Positions 44,372 through 54,834 of a DNA stretch of 64,000 nucleotides are shown here, in pieces. The notes beneath the pieces were generated by a model. The model was not told the DNA's origin. It saw only the letters and a list, made by a program, of their open reading frames with translations, and ran no database searches. The first letter of the stretch is position 1, and each line of letters opens with the position of its first letter. The stretch covers positions 17,571 through 81,570 of the forward strand of contig NZ_KB906987.1 of NCBI RefSeq assembly GCF_000381745.1. The letters run 5' to 3'. The position numbers were made by a program, and so were the translations under genes. This DNA comes from Psychromonas ossibalaenae ATCC BAA-1528 (lineage in GTDB: Bacteria > Pseudomonadota > Gammaproteobacteria > Enterobacterales > Psychromonadaceae).

Positions 44372-45553
44372 TTAATGCGCTTCGTCTGAAAAATCAGATG
44401 AATGTTTTTGTAGATATTTAAGCACTAACGCCTGTGTATCCCCGTCTAAATTCACGAAAGATAACATACCGTTAAACATGCCCGGCCACGTATTGGTGTC
44501 AAAATGATTTTCTGCCGGCTGAGTGTGACAAACACTGCAGCTGCTGTCGTAGGTTGTTTTAGCAAAGGTCCATAAAGTATCGCGGGACTCTGTTAAGGAG
44601 CTGTTGCGCATCCATAGTTTTACTTCAACTTTCTGCCATGGTAGACCGGTTAAGTCGTCGACTTTAGATTCGCCTTTGCTCATGTAGTCATCGCTCTGTG
44701 CAACTTCTTTAGTTAAGAAACCGTCATTAACATTCATTGCAAAGTCTTCAAACATTACCCGTCCGAAACCCTTGGTTTTACGCCATGCATCAATTTCAAC
44801 CTGAACAGCATCGCCTTCAACTGCCAGTATGGTTACTTTAGTTGCCGCATTTAACTGTCCGGCTTCAGTTGTTAAGGTGTTATCGGTAAATAACGGCAGC
44901 TGACGAACACTGTAATAACTTTGACCTTTGTTGTAACCCGATGTAGCCATCTCTTCAAGTTTTGCCAGTGTACCTTCACCTGACCCCATATTTTCAGGCA
45001 GTTCGTGGGCAATCCCTTTATGACAGTCAATACAGCTCTGATCGCGCTCGGCCGCCATTTTCATTTGTACCTGTGCACGCTCAGACATGATAGAAAAATC
45101 CATACTGTTGTAGTTATGACAGTTTTTACATTCTAAGGAATTATTGGCAGTGAAGCGATCCCATTCATGCTGGGCTAATTCACCGCGTTTAGCTAAGAAC
45201 TTTTCGCGAGTATCGATATTGCCGAAAACAGCGCTCCAAACCTCTTTAGATGCCTGCATTTTACGGGCAATTTTGTCTGTCCAGTTATGCGGTACATGGC
45301 AGTCCGGGCACGTTGCACGTACGCCTGATCGGTTCTGCCAATGCACTGTCTCCTGCAGCTCAACATAAACATTATCAGACATCTCATGACAGCTGATGCA
45401 GAACTCTTCGGTATTAGTCGCTTCTAGTACGGTATTAAAACCACCCCAGAAAATAACACCCGCTAAGAACCCCCCCATAGTGAGCAGCCCAAAACTTAAA
45501 TGTACACTTGGTTTACTGACAATCCGCCAGAAACATTTAATTAATTTGATCAT
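44372..45553 (-). CDS. torC: TorC, membrane-anchored pentahaem cytochrome c
   Basis: 393 residues with an N-terminal membrane anchor ([16 protein letters not shown]) and five CxxCH haem sites: CISCH, CPDCH, CKNCH, CIDCH in the NapC-like N domain and CSVCH near the C terminus. It takes electrons from menaquinol and gives them to TorA. The extra fifth haem domain is typical of TorC rather than NapC. Confidence 0.95.
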   Translation of the reverse strand: MIKLIKCFWRIVSKPSVHLSFGLLTMGGFLAGVIFWGGFNTVLEATNTEEFCISCHEMSDNVYVELQETVHWQNRSGVRATCPDCHVPHNWTDKIARKMQASKEVWSAVFGNIDTREKFLAKRGELAQHEWDRFTANNSLECKNCHNYNSMDFSIMSERAQVQMKMAAERDQSCIDCHKGIAHELPENMGSGEGTLAKLEEMATSGYNKGQSYYSVRQLPLFTDNTLTTEAGQLNAATKVTILAVEGDAVQVEIDAWRKTKGFGRVMFEDFAMNVNDGFLTKEVAQSDDYMSKGESKVDDLTGLPWQKVEVKLWMRNSSLTESRDTLWTFAKTTYDSSCSVCHTQPAENHFDTNTWPGMFNGMLSFVNLDGDTQALVLKYLQKHSSDFSDEAH

Positions 45554-45608
45554 AACTAGTCCTTTGTTATAAAAGGTAAAGGAAAATAGTAACTACAGAA
45601 CTGTGAGG

Positions 45609-45782
45609 TTAACCATGGCCGGGAGGACCGATCATAAACATCTGTAAAAACCAGACGCTAAAACCATAACCGCCGACCAGCATGACGCTTAAAATTGGGA
45701 ATAAGCAGACGGTGATAAATAAAAATGTTTTCCATTCGCCCGCACGTGTTGTTTGTTCTGATTCAGTTTTTATCTCTGACAT
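45609..45782 (-). CDS. torE: TorE, small membrane subunit of the TMAO system
   Basis: 57 residues on the minus strand, beginning MSEIKTESEQ and ending GPPGHG, with one membrane helix (FLFITVCLFPILSVMLVGGYGFSVWFLQ). This matches the NapE/TorE family, a short inner-membrane protein that heads nap or tor operons in Shewanella and relatives. It lies 55 bases upstream of torC and is small enough to be missed by length cut-offs. Its exact role in electron transfer is not established. Confidence 0.85.
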   Translation of the reverse strand: MSEIKTESEQTTRAGEWKTFLFITVCLFPILSVMLVGGYGFSVWFLQMFMIGPPGHG

Positions 45783-45835
45783 AATAATTCCATTTTTTGT
45801 AAATTTAGGTAATTTTATCCAGCTATTTAGTTGTA

Positions 45836-45846
45836 CTGTTCAGGAT
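45836..45846. promoter_or_regulatory. possible TorR box
   Basis: CTGTTCAGGAT resembles the E. coli tor box (CTGTTCATAT) over the first seven bases and lies 54 bases from the torE start. A single short match, so weak. Confidence 0.25.
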
Positions 45847-46051
45847 GTAACTTAATTATGAAGTTCTTGTGAAGAATTGTAGTTTCGAAACACGGGGTGT
45901 TCAATTACCATACGATAATTCACAATAATTTAATGAAAACTATTTGTTTGTGATGTTGCGGCTTGTGATAGAGTAAAACTTGCTTGTTACAGGTCTTTTT
46001 CAGTGAAAAGAGAATGGTATTTACTTGAATGTTGAGCAAGTGATCTTTTTA

Positions 46052-46074
46052 CATTTTGAATGATAACGGGTATA
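46052..46074. repeat. solitary end of the MITE-like element
   Basis: Reads inward as TATACCCGTTATCATTCAAA, matching the terminal repeats of the element at 33353-33680. No partner end is visible nearby, so it may be a deletion remnant. Confidence 0.55.
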
Positions 46075-46120
46075 GGTATCTCTCGTTGAAATTCCACTGA
46101 GCAGATAAGTAATCAGCCGC

Positions 46121-46990
46121 TTATTCTTGTAAATTTTCCTGCAGGTAGTCAACAAGTAGACGTATCTTGGGGGATAGATAGCGGTTTTGCGGATAAACCG
46201 CCCAGATTCCTTCCGGTGCTTCGCGCATATTATCCAGTAGAGTGACTAATTTTCCTGAGTCTAAGTGCCGCTGCAGATAATAATCAGGCAGCTGAATGAT
46301 GCCTAAATGTTTCAGTGCCGCATCAACCAGACCGATACCGCTGTTACAGCGGATATTACCTTTTACGCGGATATTTTTTTCTCTGCCTTGTTCGTTAAAG
46401 CGCCAGTAATCGCGCGTACCCAGCAGACAGTTATGATGTTTCAATTCAGATAATGAATGCGGCTCGCCGAACTTGTTAATATATTCGGGTGAAGCGCAGA
46501 CGAAATTTGAACGAACAGCTAATTTTTTGGCAATTAAGCTGGAGTCTTTCAACTGTCCAAGACGTATCGCTAAATCAAATCCCCCTTCAACCAAATCAAT
46601 ACGGTTATTGGTCAGATCACTGACCACTTCAATCTCACTGTATAACTGCACAAAATCGTTTATTAAGGGTAATATTTTTTGTTCGCCGTAGGTTACCGGT
46701 GCCGAGAGTTTTATGGATCCCTGCGGACTGCTCTGTAAATTAGTGACAGCCTGCTCTGCCGCCTCTAAACCGTCTAATACATCGCGGCAGTGACGGTAAA
46801 ACAGCTGCGCTTCCTGAGTAAGAGTCACTTTACGAGTGGTACGGTAAAACAGTTTTATATTAAGGCGCTTTTCTAACGCACTGATTTGCCTGCTGACCTG
46901 CGCGGTAGATATTTTCAAGTTTTTTGACGCCAGAGTGAAACTCTCTGTTTCAGCCACTGCGACAAATTCGTTAATACCTTCCCATTTCAT
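46121..46990 (-). CDS. LysR-family regulator of the formaldehyde genes
   Basis: About 289 residues from the preferred ATG at 46990 (MKWEGINEFVAVAETESFTL); a start four codons upstream is possible. The helix-turn-helix is followed by STAQVSRQISALEKRLNIKLFYR, and the effector domain ends the protein. It is divergent from frmA with about 130 bases between, the usual position for a LysR factor controlling glutathione-dependent formaldehyde detoxification. Confidence 0.88.
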   Translation of the reverse strand: MKWEGINEFVAVAETESFTLASKNLKISTAQVSRQISALEKRLNIKLFYRTTRKVTLTQEAQLFYRHCRDVLDGLEAAEQAVTNLQSSPQGSIKLSAPVTYGEQKILPLINDFVQLYSEIEVVSDLTNNRIDLVEGGFDLAIRLGQLKDSSLIAKKLAVRSNFVCASPEYINKFGEPHSLSELKHHNCLLGTRDYWRFNEQGREKNIRVKGNIRCNSGIGLVDAALKHLGIIQLPDYYLQRHLDSGKLVTLLDNMREAPEGIWAVYPQNRYLSPKIRLLVDYLQENLQE

Positions 46991-47105
46991 GATTGTTACC
47001 ATCTCGTAAAAGTAATTTGCAGTTTGGTTATATTATCATTCTGTGAGAAATAAATATAATAGCTACACTTAAAACAAACAAGCTGCAGCATGAACTTCAT
47101 GTTGA

Positions 47106-48254
<1,149 letters not shown>

Positions 48255-48321
48255 TCTCTAGTACAAACTGGCCGTTCTGTTGTTTAGCAGACGGTCTGTT
48301 TCTGCCGATCCGGAAAGAAAT

Positions 48322-49179
48322 ATGACAATCGAAAATATCAGCTGTAACAAAGCCTTTGACGGCTGGCACAAACAATATACACATCAGTCTACGGTGCTTA
48401 ACTGTGCAATGCGCTTTGCTGTTTATCTGCCGCCGCAGGCAAGCAGTAAAAACCCGGTGCCGGTTATGTACTGGTTATCCGGCCTGACCTGCACTGATGA
48501 AAACTTTATGCAGAAAGGCGGTGCTCTGGCGGCTGCTGCTGAACTGGGGATTGCGATTGTCGCGCCGGATACCAGTCCGCGCGGTGAAAATGTTCCCGAT
48601 GATGAAAAACAGGCTTACGATTTAGGTTTAGGTGCGGGATTTTATGTTAATGCTACCCAGGCTCCCTGGAACAAACATTATCAGATGTATGATTATGTGG
48701 TTGATGAACTGCCGAGACTGATTGAAGCACATTTTCCGGTGAATTCACAGCGGGTGATCAGCGGTCATTCAATGGGCGGGCATGGTGCATTGGTGATTGC
48801 ACTGCGTAATCCTGAATTGTACCGTTCGGTCACCGCTTTCAGCCCGATCAGTAATCCGATCAACTGTGCCTGGGGAAAAAAAGCGTTCAGCGCTTATCTT
48901 GGAGAAGGTGCCGATGTATGGAAACAATACGACGCTAGTGAATTGATGCGCAAAACGACAGCCCGGATTCCGGCAATGGTTGAGCAGGGCTCAAGTGATG
49001 ACTTTTTAGAAGAGCAGCTGAAACCGCAGGCATTATTGAAAGCCGCTAAGGTAAGTAACTATCCGCTGACCTTTAATATGGCCGACGGTTATGACCATAG
49101 TTATTATTTTATCAGTGCATTTATTGAAAAACACCTTCATTTTCATGCGTTGAATTTAGGTCTTATCAAAGCGCAATAA
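48322..49179 (+). CDS. frmB: S-formylglutathione hydrolase
   Basis: About 285 residues from the ATG at 48322, five bases after GGAAAG; a frame extension to 48280 is not homologous. The serine-hydrolase motif GHSMGGHGAL and the esterase D stretches MYWLSGLTCTDENFMQKGG and ADGYDHSYYFI (catalytic His) are present. It releases formate and glutathione, completing the pathway begun by FrmA. Confidence 0.93.
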   Translation: MTIENISCNKAFDGWHKQYTHQSTVLNCAMRFAVYLPPQASSKNPVPVMYWLSGLTCTDENFMQKGGALAAAAELGIAIVAPDTSPRGENVPDDEKQAYDLGLGAGFYVNATQAPWNKHYQMYDYVVDELPRLIEAHFPVNSQRVISGHSMGGHGALVIALRNPELYRSVTAFSPISNPINCAWGKKAFSAYLGEGADVWKQYDASELMRKTTARIPAMVEQGSSDDFLEEQLKPQALLKAAKVSNYPLTFNMADGYDHSYYFISAFIEKHLHFHALNLGLIKAQ

Positions 49180-49234
49180 ATCCGGTGAGCTGATAAAGGC
49201 AGTATTTATATACTTATCTTTATTGGCTTTTTGG

Positions 49235-49402
49235 CTAATTAAGCACATTCAGTAGATAGCTGACCATGCTGTTTACTGTTAATACTTTCGGGTAATCGAC
49301 TTCGGGAATTGCAGCCTGAGTTCGCCGGGAGACAGCAGTCACTAAGTTAAGAAAGTCGATTGAATCTAGCTCTAACGCATTGCGCTGGGGTTTTATCTTG
49401 AC
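49235..49402 (-). pseudogene. 3' remnant of an acyl carrier protein gene
   Basis: A 55-codon minus-strand frame reads KIKPQRNALELDSIDFLNLV and continues with RRTQAAIPEVDYPKVLTVNS, clearly the helix II-III region of an acyl carrier protein including the phosphopantetheine Ser in LDSIDF. It has no start codon: a TAA precedes it in frame at 49403, and the first helix is missing. It sits immediately after the stop of the outer-membrane protein gene at 49415, so the ACP 5' half has been deleted. Confidence 0.7.
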
Positions 49403-49414
49403 TTAGGCCGCTGG

Positions 49415-50410
49415 TTAAAACTGGTAGGTGAAGCCGGTAGATACAATTAAACCGCTGCTGTCATAAAAATCAATATCAGAATTTTCCTGGTTATAACCCG
49501 CCATCACATTGAAGTTTATAGACTTCCAGTTAAACGGCTTTTTATAGGTGTAGACAGAAAAAATCCCTGCGCTGACTGAGTCCTGCTTGTGGTCGAATAC
49601 AGGGTTAATTTCCGAGAACTTTTTAGTACCCGCGTTCAGGGTGGTAATAAGGTTATGTTTATCTCCAAGTAGTAACAGTGTCAGCTGCACGTGGTACTGG
49701 TCATAACTGTTCGCTTCACCTTTTGCATTACGTATTGTGTATTGCACTGACGGTCTAAGTAATACACCGGCTCTTAGAGGCAGTGTTGTCTGCAGCTCAA
49801 TACGGTGGTATTGACTGTCACGTACTAATGAACTTATCTCCTCGGCAGTCAGTCCGGACTGACTTTGCCCGCTGTTTTCTTGATCGGCTTTACTGGCCGC
49901 AAATGCATACTGCACTGTTAATGGGCCGCCGCCAATACGTTCCAGCTTCGCTCGTCCGCCGCGTGTATTTTCTCTGGTGGTTTTACGTGTGCTGTTTTCT
50001 AAAAAAGGATCCTGCCATGTTTCATTATATGAAGTCAGCTCAGGGAAAAATGCTAAGGTTAGCCGGCTGTTATCTCTAAACTGGTGAGCAACACCTAATT
50101 CATACTGGAAGCGCGCTGTGGCAACCTGGTCTTTGCTGTTACCCAGAAACATTTGAGTTTTCAGGCTGTCAAAGGTGTATTGAATACGCGCTAAAGGATA
50201 AATAATTGCAGTCTGCACTGATTCACCACTGCTACTGGAATCTTTGTTAATTTCGTTATCTTCGTGAGTATTAAACTGTGACTGGCGAGTGGTTGTACCG
50301 GCATTAACATTAAGCGTAAAAGCCCATCCAGATTCTTTAGCCAAAGGGCGAGACCAGGCCTGACTACTTAAAAAAAGACTTAATATTAGTATCTTAAATA
50401 CTTTGTTCAT
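49415..50410 (-). CDS. outer-membrane beta-barrel protein (DUF2860-like)
   Basis: 331 residues, signal peptide ending SQAWS, then GWAFTLNVNAGTTTRQSQFN and alternating strands, ending VSTGFTYQF with the C-terminal Phe of barrel proteins. The start resembles the DUF2860 family of vibrios and relatives, whose role is not known. SD GGGAATAAT precedes the ATG. It follows, in the same direction, the alpha-amylase gene after a terminator. Confidence 0.7.
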   Translation of the reverse strand: MNKVFKILILSLFLSSQAWSRPLAKESGWAFTLNVNAGTTTRQSQFNTHEDNEINKDSSSSGESVQTAIIYPLARIQYTFDSLKTQMFLGNSKDQVATARFQYELGVAHQFRDNSRLTLAFFPELTSYNETWQDPFLENSTRKTTRENTRGGRAKLERIGGGPLTVQYAFAASKADQENSGQSQSGLTAEEISSLVRDSQYHRIELQTTLPLRAGVLLRPSVQYTIRNAKGEANSYDQYHVQLTLLLLGDKHNLITTLNAGTKKFSEINPVFDHKQDSVSAGIFSVYTYKKPFNWKSINFNVMAGYNQENSDIDFYDSSGLIVSTGFTYQF

Positions 50411-50524
50411 TATTATTCCCTTAAATATAATAACCCTTCTGTATTGATACAGACTGTGAGATTAGTGTAGCTGATATTTTAAAGATAAGTAACAAGCAAA
50501 ATATTCTGTATTTTATATGGGTAT

Positions 50525-50556
50525 AAAAAACCGCAGTGTAAAAACTGCGGTTTTGA
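50525..50556 (-). terminator. terminator of the alpha-amylase gene
   Basis: AAAACCGCAGT and ACTGCGGTTTT arms around a short loop, followed on the minus strand by a T run, about 35 bases beyond the amylase stop. Confidence 0.85.
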
Positions 50557-50589
50557 GGGATTAATTTAGATTCAAACTCTAGTGCAGGT

Positions 50590-52716
50590 TTATTTACACT
50601 GGCTGACCATCATAGTGCCGGCATCGCCGAAACCATTAATTTTGAAGCTGTAAACATAACTGCCGGCTTCAGGTAGCACAATTGAAGATTCTGTCCCTGG
50701 ACCAACGGCTCTTGTCATAGACTGCTGCTGACCAACAGTGACAGCATCTGAATTTTCAACTGCAAATTCAGAGCTCCACGACTGAGTGGCAAACTTAAAA
50801 GTAAACACGGTAGCTGTAGGGTGTTTGACTACCACTTGATAAAGGTCATCTCCCTTGTAGCGGAATTTATGCGAGTCTGGAGTGGCCATAAAACCGTCAC
50901 CGCCGGCATAGGTTCCTCGAATCCAGATATTCTGCCCCATAGGCCCGAAACCGTCTGCATCCGCTTTGGTGCAGTCGGCCAGATCCCCTGTACCGGTCAG
51001 GCTGACTGCCGCTGTGCTTATTAAAGGTCCCTGGTCAGCCGGCGAGCTGATCTGATAAAATGCAGCCGTATAAGCAGGCAGGTTGATTATATAATTACCG
51101 TCTGCAAGGGTAATTGTTTCGTTTTCAAGCAGATTGAGTAAATCACCCTGGCTGCCTATTGCATCGGCCGCGATGGTAATGCGTGTATTGCTGCCTTTAG
51201 TATTAACCAGATAAAGGACGTGATCGTTGCCTGCATCTTTACGGTCTATATAGATATCTTTATCCGAGTGGATATGGGTACGGCTGCCGTTATATAAAGC
51301 CGGATGGGCCGCCCGCATTGCCATTAATGATGATACATAATCTTTAAGATCCGCCTGCTGCTTATTAAGTACGGTAATTTCCCCGCCGACTGTTGTCGCC
51401 AGTCCTTCAATCTTGGCGCTGGAACGGGCAACATGATCATCACACATGCCGGAATCGCCGGAACAGGGATCCAGTTTACTGACAAAATCTTCAACTTGAT
51501 CACCAATCTCATCACCATAATAGAGTGTGATAGGACCACTGTAAGCCGCCATAAAACTTATTGCCGCTTTATGGCGGTCCCAGTATTCAGGGGAGTTTGG
51601 ACTGGCAATCACGCCGCGCTGCAGCAGATCACCAAAACGTAATAAATCATGGTTGCCGAGCATCAGGTTAGGCATAGCATGTTCGGGGTAAGCCATATGG
51701 GCAACAAATCCGTTATCCAAATTAGTTGCATAACGCTTGCCGCTGCCGTTTTCTTCAACGGCAAAAGTCTGAACCATGGAATAGCGCATCGGAAAATCAA
51801 AGGCCGAAGTCAGTGCCGGGGAGTCTTCTTTACCGTAGCCCTGGGCACTTATATCACTGGCACCGCGCCAGATCTCGCCAACCATATAACCAAGAGGATT
51901 GACCGTTTCACCGTTTAAGCTGTAGGTTTGTGACGCTGAAGCCTCTTTAACTGCCGTACGGATCTCTACCCAGCTGTCCAGAGGTACCTGATACGCCTGA
52001 TCTAAACGCCAGCCGTCAATTTTTAATTCATTTATCCAGTAAGCGGCAACCTCTTTATAGAACTCAAGATCCTGAGGATATTGTGCTTCAAAACCGGCAT
52101 TACCCTGCTTTTTGCCTGTTGTGGGTTTCAGGCCGTTAGGTGAAGCTGCCACATTACCTTTGTGATGGCCGAATACACCGTCAAAGAAGACATACATGCC
52201 TTTTGCATGGGCCTGTTCAACAAGTTCACGGGCTTGCTCCAGCGTACCGAATTTGGGGTCAATGGAGAAATAATCACTGGTAAAGTAGCCTGTTGCATCA
52301 AGACGATCCGCCCATTGATCCTGTCCGTCTCGAGGTGTTGATTTGAAAATTGGAGTCAGCCAGACAGCGTTCATTCCTAAAGATTTAATGTAGTCAAGCG
52401 AAGCAGTAATACCGGCGATATCACCATTATGGTGACTGGTGCCGTAACCCGTACCATAATCGGCAGTGCTGTCGGCATCGATAAAAGATTCGACCATCAC
52501 CTGATACATACGCAGGCTGCAGGCGGTTTGTACATTACTCGGGTTATTACAGGCTAAGCGTTCATCTAAGGCGCGTTTAGCCTGAGTGACTTGAATATCA
52601 ACCTTGGCCGCTTGTGCCGCATCAGCTGCTGAATCAACAGCCGCATTGTTACTGCTGCTGCAGGCTGTGAGTAAAGCTGATATGGATAGTGCTAACAGGG
52701 TTTTCCGTAACATCAT
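50590..52716 (-). CDS. GH13 alpha-amylase lipoprotein
   Basis: 708 residues from the ATG at 52716, preceded by AAGGTG; a GTG extension to 52749 would run into a repeat element and is rejected. The signal ends ALLTAC followed by SSS (lipobox), so the enzyme is tethered to the envelope. GH13 catalytic residues are visible in GWRLDQAY (nucleophile Asp), MVGEIWRG (acid Glu) and LGNHDLLRFG (Asp). The C terminus, after about residue 560, is a beta-sandwich that may bind starch. It degrades alpha-glucans such as starch or glycogen outside the cell. Confidence 0.9.
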   Translation of the reverse strand: MMLRKTLLALSISALLTACSSSNNAAVDSAADAAQAAKVDIQVTQAKRALDERLACNNPSNVQTACSLRMYQVMVESFIDADSTADYGTGYGTSHHNGDIAGITASLDYIKSLGMNAVWLTPIFKSTPRDGQDQWADRLDATGYFTSDYFSIDPKFGTLEQARELVEQAHAKGMYVFFDGVFGHHKGNVAASPNGLKPTTGKKQGNAGFEAQYPQDLEFYKEVAAYWINELKIDGWRLDQAYQVPLDSWVEIRTAVKEASASQTYSLNGETVNPLGYMVGEIWRGASDISAQGYGKEDSPALTSAFDFPMRYSMVQTFAVEENGSGKRYATNLDNGFVAHMAYPEHAMPNLMLGNHDLLRFGDLLQRGVIASPNSPEYWDRHKAAISFMAAYSGPITLYYGDEIGDQVEDFVSKLDPCSGDSGMCDDHVARSSAKIEGLATTVGGEITVLNKQQADLKDYVSSLMAMRAAHPALYNGSRTHIHSDKDIYIDRKDAGNDHVLYLVNTKGSNTRITIAADAIGSQGDLLNLLENETITLADGNYIINLPAYTAAFYQISSPADQGPLISTAAVSLTGTGDLADCTKADADGFGPMGQNIWIRGTYAGGDGFMATPDSHKFRYKGDDLYQVVVKHPTATVFTFKFATQSWSSEFAVENSDAVTVGQQQSMTRAVGPGTESSIVLPEAGSYVYSFKINGFGDAGTMMVSQCK

Positions 52717-53262
52717 TTTATGACACCTTTTAAAATAGTACCTTAACACAGAGATTTTGATTCTGATGAGCTTCTTCCGGGCGGGTTTAAATCATCAGCT
52801 GCTGCGTTATTGTTTTCGACATAGAACAACTATGTCTTTAAGCAAATGCCTTATATTTGACAATTTTAAATCCCGCTGAATTGTTCAAAACTTTTGTGTA
52901 AAGGTACTTGAACCTGGCTTATCGCCAAAAAGAGCTTTATTTAATCACAGTTTGAGGTCTATTAAGGGGAGCAGGATCGCACCTGAGCTATCTGTTTTTG
53001 TAACAAATTGTATCTATACAATTCAGCTGAAACAGGCTGTAAACGTATACACAGCAGGCTATACAGGAAAGTGTGCCGCCGCTGCCGGATAAAATAAAGG
53101 GGTGAATTTTAGGGAACAAAAAGCATAAATCCCAGCGCAGGCCTTGAGAATAGTTTGACGGCGGCATATTGCGCACTTAGCTATAATATTAAAATAGGAA
53201 GTGCAGACTTTGAACTGCTGCGGGGCACTGCATAGAGTGACAGACGGGAAGCTGGATTAAGC
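52717..53262. other. intergenic region with a MITE-like element
   Basis: The left part is the repeat at 52738-52907, which abuts the amylase start. The rest (52908-53262) shows no gene, only an AT-rich stretch that may hold the promoter of the gene at 53263. Confidence 0.6.
52738..52907. mobile_element. MITE-like element, about 170 bp
   Basis: Imperfect terminal inverted repeats: GTACCTTAACACAGAG at the left and GTACCTTTACACAAAA reading inward from the right, both followed by TTTTGA. It has no ORF and contains an inner inverted repeat (GACATAG / CTATGTC). It lies 21 bases upstream of the amylase start, so it has probably brought or changed that gene's promoter. Confidence 0.6.
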
Positions 53263-53766
53263 ATGAAGCATAAGTTGTTAGGGTTATTGTTAGTAAGCTG
53301 TACTTTTACTGTTCAGGCAGAGAATCTGTCTCGCTCTGAACTTGAGAGGTGCATTAATCTTAAGCAGGAGGTTAACGAGTCGCAGGATACAGTTAACAGT
53401 TTAAAGGCCGGTTTAAAAAAGCTGGAAGGGGATTTTAAACTGCTGCTCTCTTCGATACCGGAAGCCGAAGCACAAGCTCGGGAAGCCGCATTAAGCTGCC
53501 GGACTGTGATTGAGGATTGTGAACGGGCAAATATGCTGGTTGCGCAATATAAAGAACTGTTTATGGAACAGGAGAAACTGCTTGCAGAGCATGAAGCTGC
53601 TATTGCTCCCTACGAGAAAGAAAAGCTGGGTTTAAAGGAAATAAAGCGCAATTTTAAACGTCTCTGTCATAAGAAAGCATTTTATTATGATGATTTAGAA
53701 GCGCTTTGTGCGAATGTTTTTGACTGGAACTGGATCATGTGTCTGGGGCGTAAAAAGGCTCAGTGA
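53263..53766 (+). CDS. exported hypothetical protein with coiled coil
   Basis: 167 residues, not recognised. A signal peptide ends TVQAE, then a long heptad-rich helix (about 25-130; SELERCINLKQEVNESQDTV and LLAEHEAAIAPYEKEK) and six Cys in the mature part, three of them near the C terminus. It is probably a periplasmic, disulphide-linked coiled-coil protein. It reads towards the DUF3820 gene and shares no obvious operon. Confidence 0.65.
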   Translation: MKHKLLGLLLVSCTFTVQAENLSRSELERCINLKQEVNESQDTVNSLKAGLKKLEGDFKLLLSSIPEAEAQAREAALSCRTVIEDCERANMLVAQYKELFMEQEKLLAEHEAAIAPYEKEKLGLKEIKRNFKRLCHKKAFYYDDLEALCANVFDWNWIMCLGRKKAQ

Positions 53767-53820
53767 ACTAATTTCATTTTAGCAGAAATCTTTAACGCTT
53801 CAGCTGAGCCTGCATATAAT

Positions 53821-54111
53821 CTATTTAAATCTATTGGTATCTGCACCATCGTATTTTATTAACGGTTCGAGCATTTTTTCTAAACCATTTAATTTCACTT
53901 CATACATTAATGCCAGCTGCCGGCCTAATTTTCCTTCTGGAAAACCCTTGCTGTTGAACCATACCAGGTAGGGTTCCGGTAGATGGATCAGTTTACGGCC
54001 GGCGTATTTTCCGAAGGGCATAATCTGGTTGAGAGCTTCGCTAAGAGCTTTGGGATCATCTAACAATGGATTTACCTGCTGATTAAGGTTATAAAAGTTA
54101 AATCTTAACAT
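53821..54111 (-). CDS. DUF3820-family protein
   Basis: 96 residues from the ATG at 54111 (a TTG two codons upstream is possible). It contains MPFGKYAGRKLIHLPEPYLVWF and KGFPEGKLGRQLALMYEVKLNG, the DUF3820 signature of small gammaproteobacterial proteins of unknown function, sometimes linked to quorum-sensing or exonuclease-like folds. It is divergent from the GNAT gene with 28 bases between. Confidence 0.8.
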   Translation of the reverse strand: MLRFNFYNLNQQVNPLLDDPKALSEALNQIMPFGKYAGRKLIHLPEPYLVWFNSKGFPEGKLGRQLALMYEVKLNGLEKMLEPLIKYDGADTNRFK

Positions 54112-54139
54112 GTTCAACGAATTGAAATAGCAGGAAGTG

Positions 54140-54655
54140 ATGGTTAATAATATTAAGCTTTGTACTAGCGATCAGTTAGGTCTCTTACGTGATATTTCCA
54201 TAGAAACCTACCGTGATACTTTTTCTGAAAGTAACAGTGAAGAGCTGATGATCCGGTATTTTTCTGAGGCATTAAATAAAGAAAAACTGCTTCTTGAATT
54301 TAATAATCCGGACAGTTATTTCTATTTTATATTTTTTCAGGACCAGGCCGCCGGTTTTTTAAAGGTTAATGAAACAGGAGCACAGACGGATATTCATGAC
54401 GGTAAATCGCTGGAAATTGAACGTTTTTATATTCGTAAACAGTTTCTGCGTAATGGTTTGGGCAGAGAGCTGATGGATTTTGTCTGTACGTTAGCCAGAC
54501 AGGCGGAGAAAGAATATGTGTGGCTGGGTGTATGGGAAGGTAATTTCCCGGCACTGCATTTTTATAAAAGCATGGGCTTTCAGCAGATCGGTTCGCACCC
54601 TTTTGATATGGGCGGTGATATTCAAACCGATCTGGTTCTTAAAAAAGAACTGTAA
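54140..54655 (+). CDS. GNAT-family N-acetyltransferase
   Basis: 171 residues from the ATG at 54140 (GGAAGTG just upstream; a GTG one codon earlier is less likely). The acetyl-CoA fold motif A is seen in LEIERFYIRKQFLRNGLGRELMDF, and motif B in LGVWEGNFPALHFYKSMGFQQIG. It would acetylate a small molecule or protein amine; the substrate is not evident. Confidence 0.85.
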   Translation: MVNNIKLCTSDQLGLLRDISIETYRDTFSESNSEELMIRYFSEALNKEKLLLEFNNPDSYFYFIFFQDQAAGFLKVNETGAQTDIHDGKSLEIERFYIRKQFLRNGLGRELMDFVCTLARQAEKEYVWLGVWEGNFPALHFYKSMGFQQIGSHPFDMGGDIQTDLVLKKEL

Positions 54656-54666
54656 CTCTTTTTTAA

Positions 54667-54834
54667 TTATACCAATATCACTAATTAGCTGTTCTATTTA
54701 GGCGTAGGAAAAATGGATGAAAGCAAGGCGTTGATTGCTGTAACTAGTTATTCTAATTACAAAATCAAGAACGAAGCTAGCGTCCATTTTAACAAGCATA
54801 AATGAATATAAAATTAGTGGATTTGATATTATAC
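54667..54834. mobile_element. MITE-like element, about 168 bp
   Basis: Imperfect terminal inverted repeats (TTATACCAATATCACTAATT at the left, TTGTATAATATCAAATCCAC reading inward from the right, each continuing into CTAAT). The interior is a fold-back with no ORF. Its right end supplies the stop codon of the ACR3 gene. Confidence 0.6.

Larger units (their letters stand above)
45783..46120. other. intergenic region before torE
   Basis: No gene seen. It should hold the tor promoter (a TorR-box-like CTGTTCA at 45836) and, further right, a solitary MITE end at 46052-46074. The torTSR regulators are not in the window. Confidence 0.5.

Noticed and set aside
52717..52749. Upstream GTG start for the alpha-amylase
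   Set aside because: It would place the signal peptide after 11 unrelated residues coded partly by a MITE-like repeat; the ATG at 52716 has an SD and a proper lipoprotein signal.
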